A program made the translations under genes and the position numbers. A DNA stretch of 5,187 bases, taken from Leptolyngbyaceae cyanobacterium SM1_3_5. GTDB lineage: Bacteria; Cyanobacteriota; Cyanobacteriia; Elainellales; Elainellaceae. The stretch is taken from contig JAAUTJ010000406.1 of NCBI GenBank assembly GCA_012031475.1, positions 1-5,187 of the forward strand, written 5' to 3'. Positions 4,510-5,187 of the stretch are shown here, piece after piece. How positions within the stretch are numbered: the stretch's first letter is position 1; every line of letters starts with the position of its first letter. The notes under the pieces are model-generated. The model saw nothing but the letters and a program-made list of their open reading frames with translations. It made no database searches and had not been told where the DNA came from.

Positions 4510-5187
4510 TTGTCTTTTTCCTCTGACGACTTTGCCAAGGCACTCGAACAGCACGACTACCAGTTTCAGCGCGGGCAGATCGTGCGTGGTAAAGCGTTTA
4601 GCTACGACTCCAATGGAGCCTTAATCGACATTGGCGGCAAATCTTCGGCCTTTTTGCCGATCGAAGAAGCCGCGATCAATCGTGTGACCGACTTGGAGAC
4701 GATCGTTCCGGTCGGGGAAGAGCGCGAATTCATGATCGTCCGCGAGCAGGACAACGACGGACAGGTGACGCTCTCGATTCGTCAGCTTGAACTGCGGAAA
4801 GCCTGGGATCGCCTCGAAGAAATGCAGGAAAACGGCCAAACGCTTCAGGCCAGAGTCAACGGCATCAACAAAGGCGGCGTCACGGTCGAAGCGATCGGCT
4901 TGCGCGGCTTCATTCCGCGATCGCACCTCGTCGAGCGCGACAACCTCGAATCGCTGATCGGCAAAGGGCTGACGGTCGCCGTGCTGGAAGTCGATCGCGA
5001 CAAGCGCAAACTCGTCCTCTCGCACCGCATGGCCGCCCAAGCCGCCAGCCTCGGCTCGCTAGAAATCGGTCAGCTCATCGAAGGCAAAATTGTCGGCATC
5101 AAGCCGTTTGGCGTGTTTGTCGATTTCGACGGCACAACCGGACTTTTGCACATTAATCAAATCAGCAAAAACTACGTTGCCTCGCTC
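4510..5187 (+). CDS. rps1b: 30S ribosomal protein S1 homologue (cyanobacterial homolog B type), 3' end outside window
   Basis: 226 codons are visible, open to the right edge. The protein begins (M)SFSSDDFAKALEQHDYQF from a TTG start set by the upstream GGAGG. It carries repeated S1 (OB-fold) RNA-binding domains: domain 1 at about 21-90 (GQIVRGKAFSYDSNGALIDI, GQVTLSIRQLE), domain 2 at about 109-174 (VNGINKGGVTVEAIGLRGFI, PRSHL, KLVLSHR) and the start of domain 3 at about 186 onward (EIGQLIEGKIVGIKPFGVFV, GLLHINQIS). S1 binds mRNA on the 30S subunit and helps initiation. Cyanobacteria commonly have two short S1 proteins of about 300-330 residues. The N-terminus and KGGVTV/LRGFIPRSHL blocks resemble what I remember of the second one, the Synechocystis slr1984 'homolog B' type, rather than the main rps1a product. 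The choice of paralogue is from memory, so the symbol is less certain than the family. Confidence 0.88.
   Translation, partial: MSFSSDDFAKALEQHDYQFQRGQIVRGKAFSYDSNGALIDIGGKSSAFLPIEEAAINRVTDLETIVPVGEEREFMIVREQDNDGQVTLSIRQLELRKAWDRLEEMQENGQTLQARVNGINKGGVTVEAIGLRGFIPRSHLVERDNLESLIGKGLTVAVLEVDRDKRKLVLSHRMAAQAASLGSLEIGQLIEGKIVGIKPFGVFVDFDGTTGLLHINQISKNYVASL

Larger units (their letters stand above)
62..4924. repeat. Dispersed HIP1 octamers (GCGATCGC)
   Basis: Full octamers start at 62, 332, 746, 834, 873, 1638, 2080, 2477, 2993, 3328, 3841 and 4917: 12 copies in 5187 bp, against well under one expected at random. Many one-base variants also occur. HIP1 over-representation is a known signature of most cyanobacterial genomes and is the main ground for the taxonomic call. 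Copies lie in genes on both strands and in one spacer. Only one (3328) lies in the Mrr relic. Confidence 0.95.

Noticed and set aside
4040..4624. 194-codon + strand frame overlapping the hydrolase end and the S1 start
   Set aside because: It is the third frame across the hydrolase and runs into the S1 gene out of frame. ATG at 4403 has a GGAG-like context only by chance, and no motif is present.
4621..5040. 139-codon - strand frame opposite the S1 gene
   Set aside because: The + strand encodes clear S1 domains, so this is an antisense shadow.

Overview
The window comes from a cyanobacterial chromosome. The octamer GCGATCGC (HIP1) occurs at least 12 times in 5.2 kb, far above chance, and CGATCG-rich variants are everywhere. 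The proteins also resemble cyanobacterial families: a short S1 protein of the cyanobacterial 'homolog B' type, a GntR regulator beginning MVQFHIQPDSEIPASTQLFN, and a coiled-coil protein of a kind I associate only with cyanobacteria. The genus cannot be fixed; a filamentous, moderately GC-rich lineage is a guess.

Layout from left to right: (1) the 3' half of an ABC-2-type membrane permease on the + strand (2-406). (2) Convergent with it and only 9 bp away, a 454-residue coiled-coil, acidic, Pro/Ala-rich protein of unknown function on the - strand (416-1780). (3) A 308-bp spacer with a perfect 12-bp direct repeat. (4) A GntR-type regulator on the - strand (2089-3072) with a C-terminal domain I cannot name. 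(5) A spacer containing small dyads. (6) On the + strand, a decayed Mrr-type restriction endonuclease: only its C-terminal part (3300-3638) stays in frame, and degraded traces of the same gene probably begin near 3215. (7) Nineteen bp further on, a dienelactone hydrolase-family gene (3658-4391) whose frame is broken by one missing T in a T-run at 4185-4190. All three catalytic-triad residues survive, but in two frames. (8) An intact S1 ribosomal-protein homologue starting at a TTG codon behind a strong Shine-Dalgarno at 4510, running off the right edge.

The genes do not form an obvious pathway; this looks like ordinary chromosome with housekeeping genes (transporter, S1), a regulator and one eroded defence gene. 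I found no CRISPR array, tRNA, rRNA, insertion sequence or intact defence system. The points most worth checking are the hydrolase frame break (sequencing error, real mutation or recoding), the extent of the Mrr relic, the TTGATCAA elements in front of the GntR gene, and the 12-bp direct repeat upstream of the coiled-coil gene.
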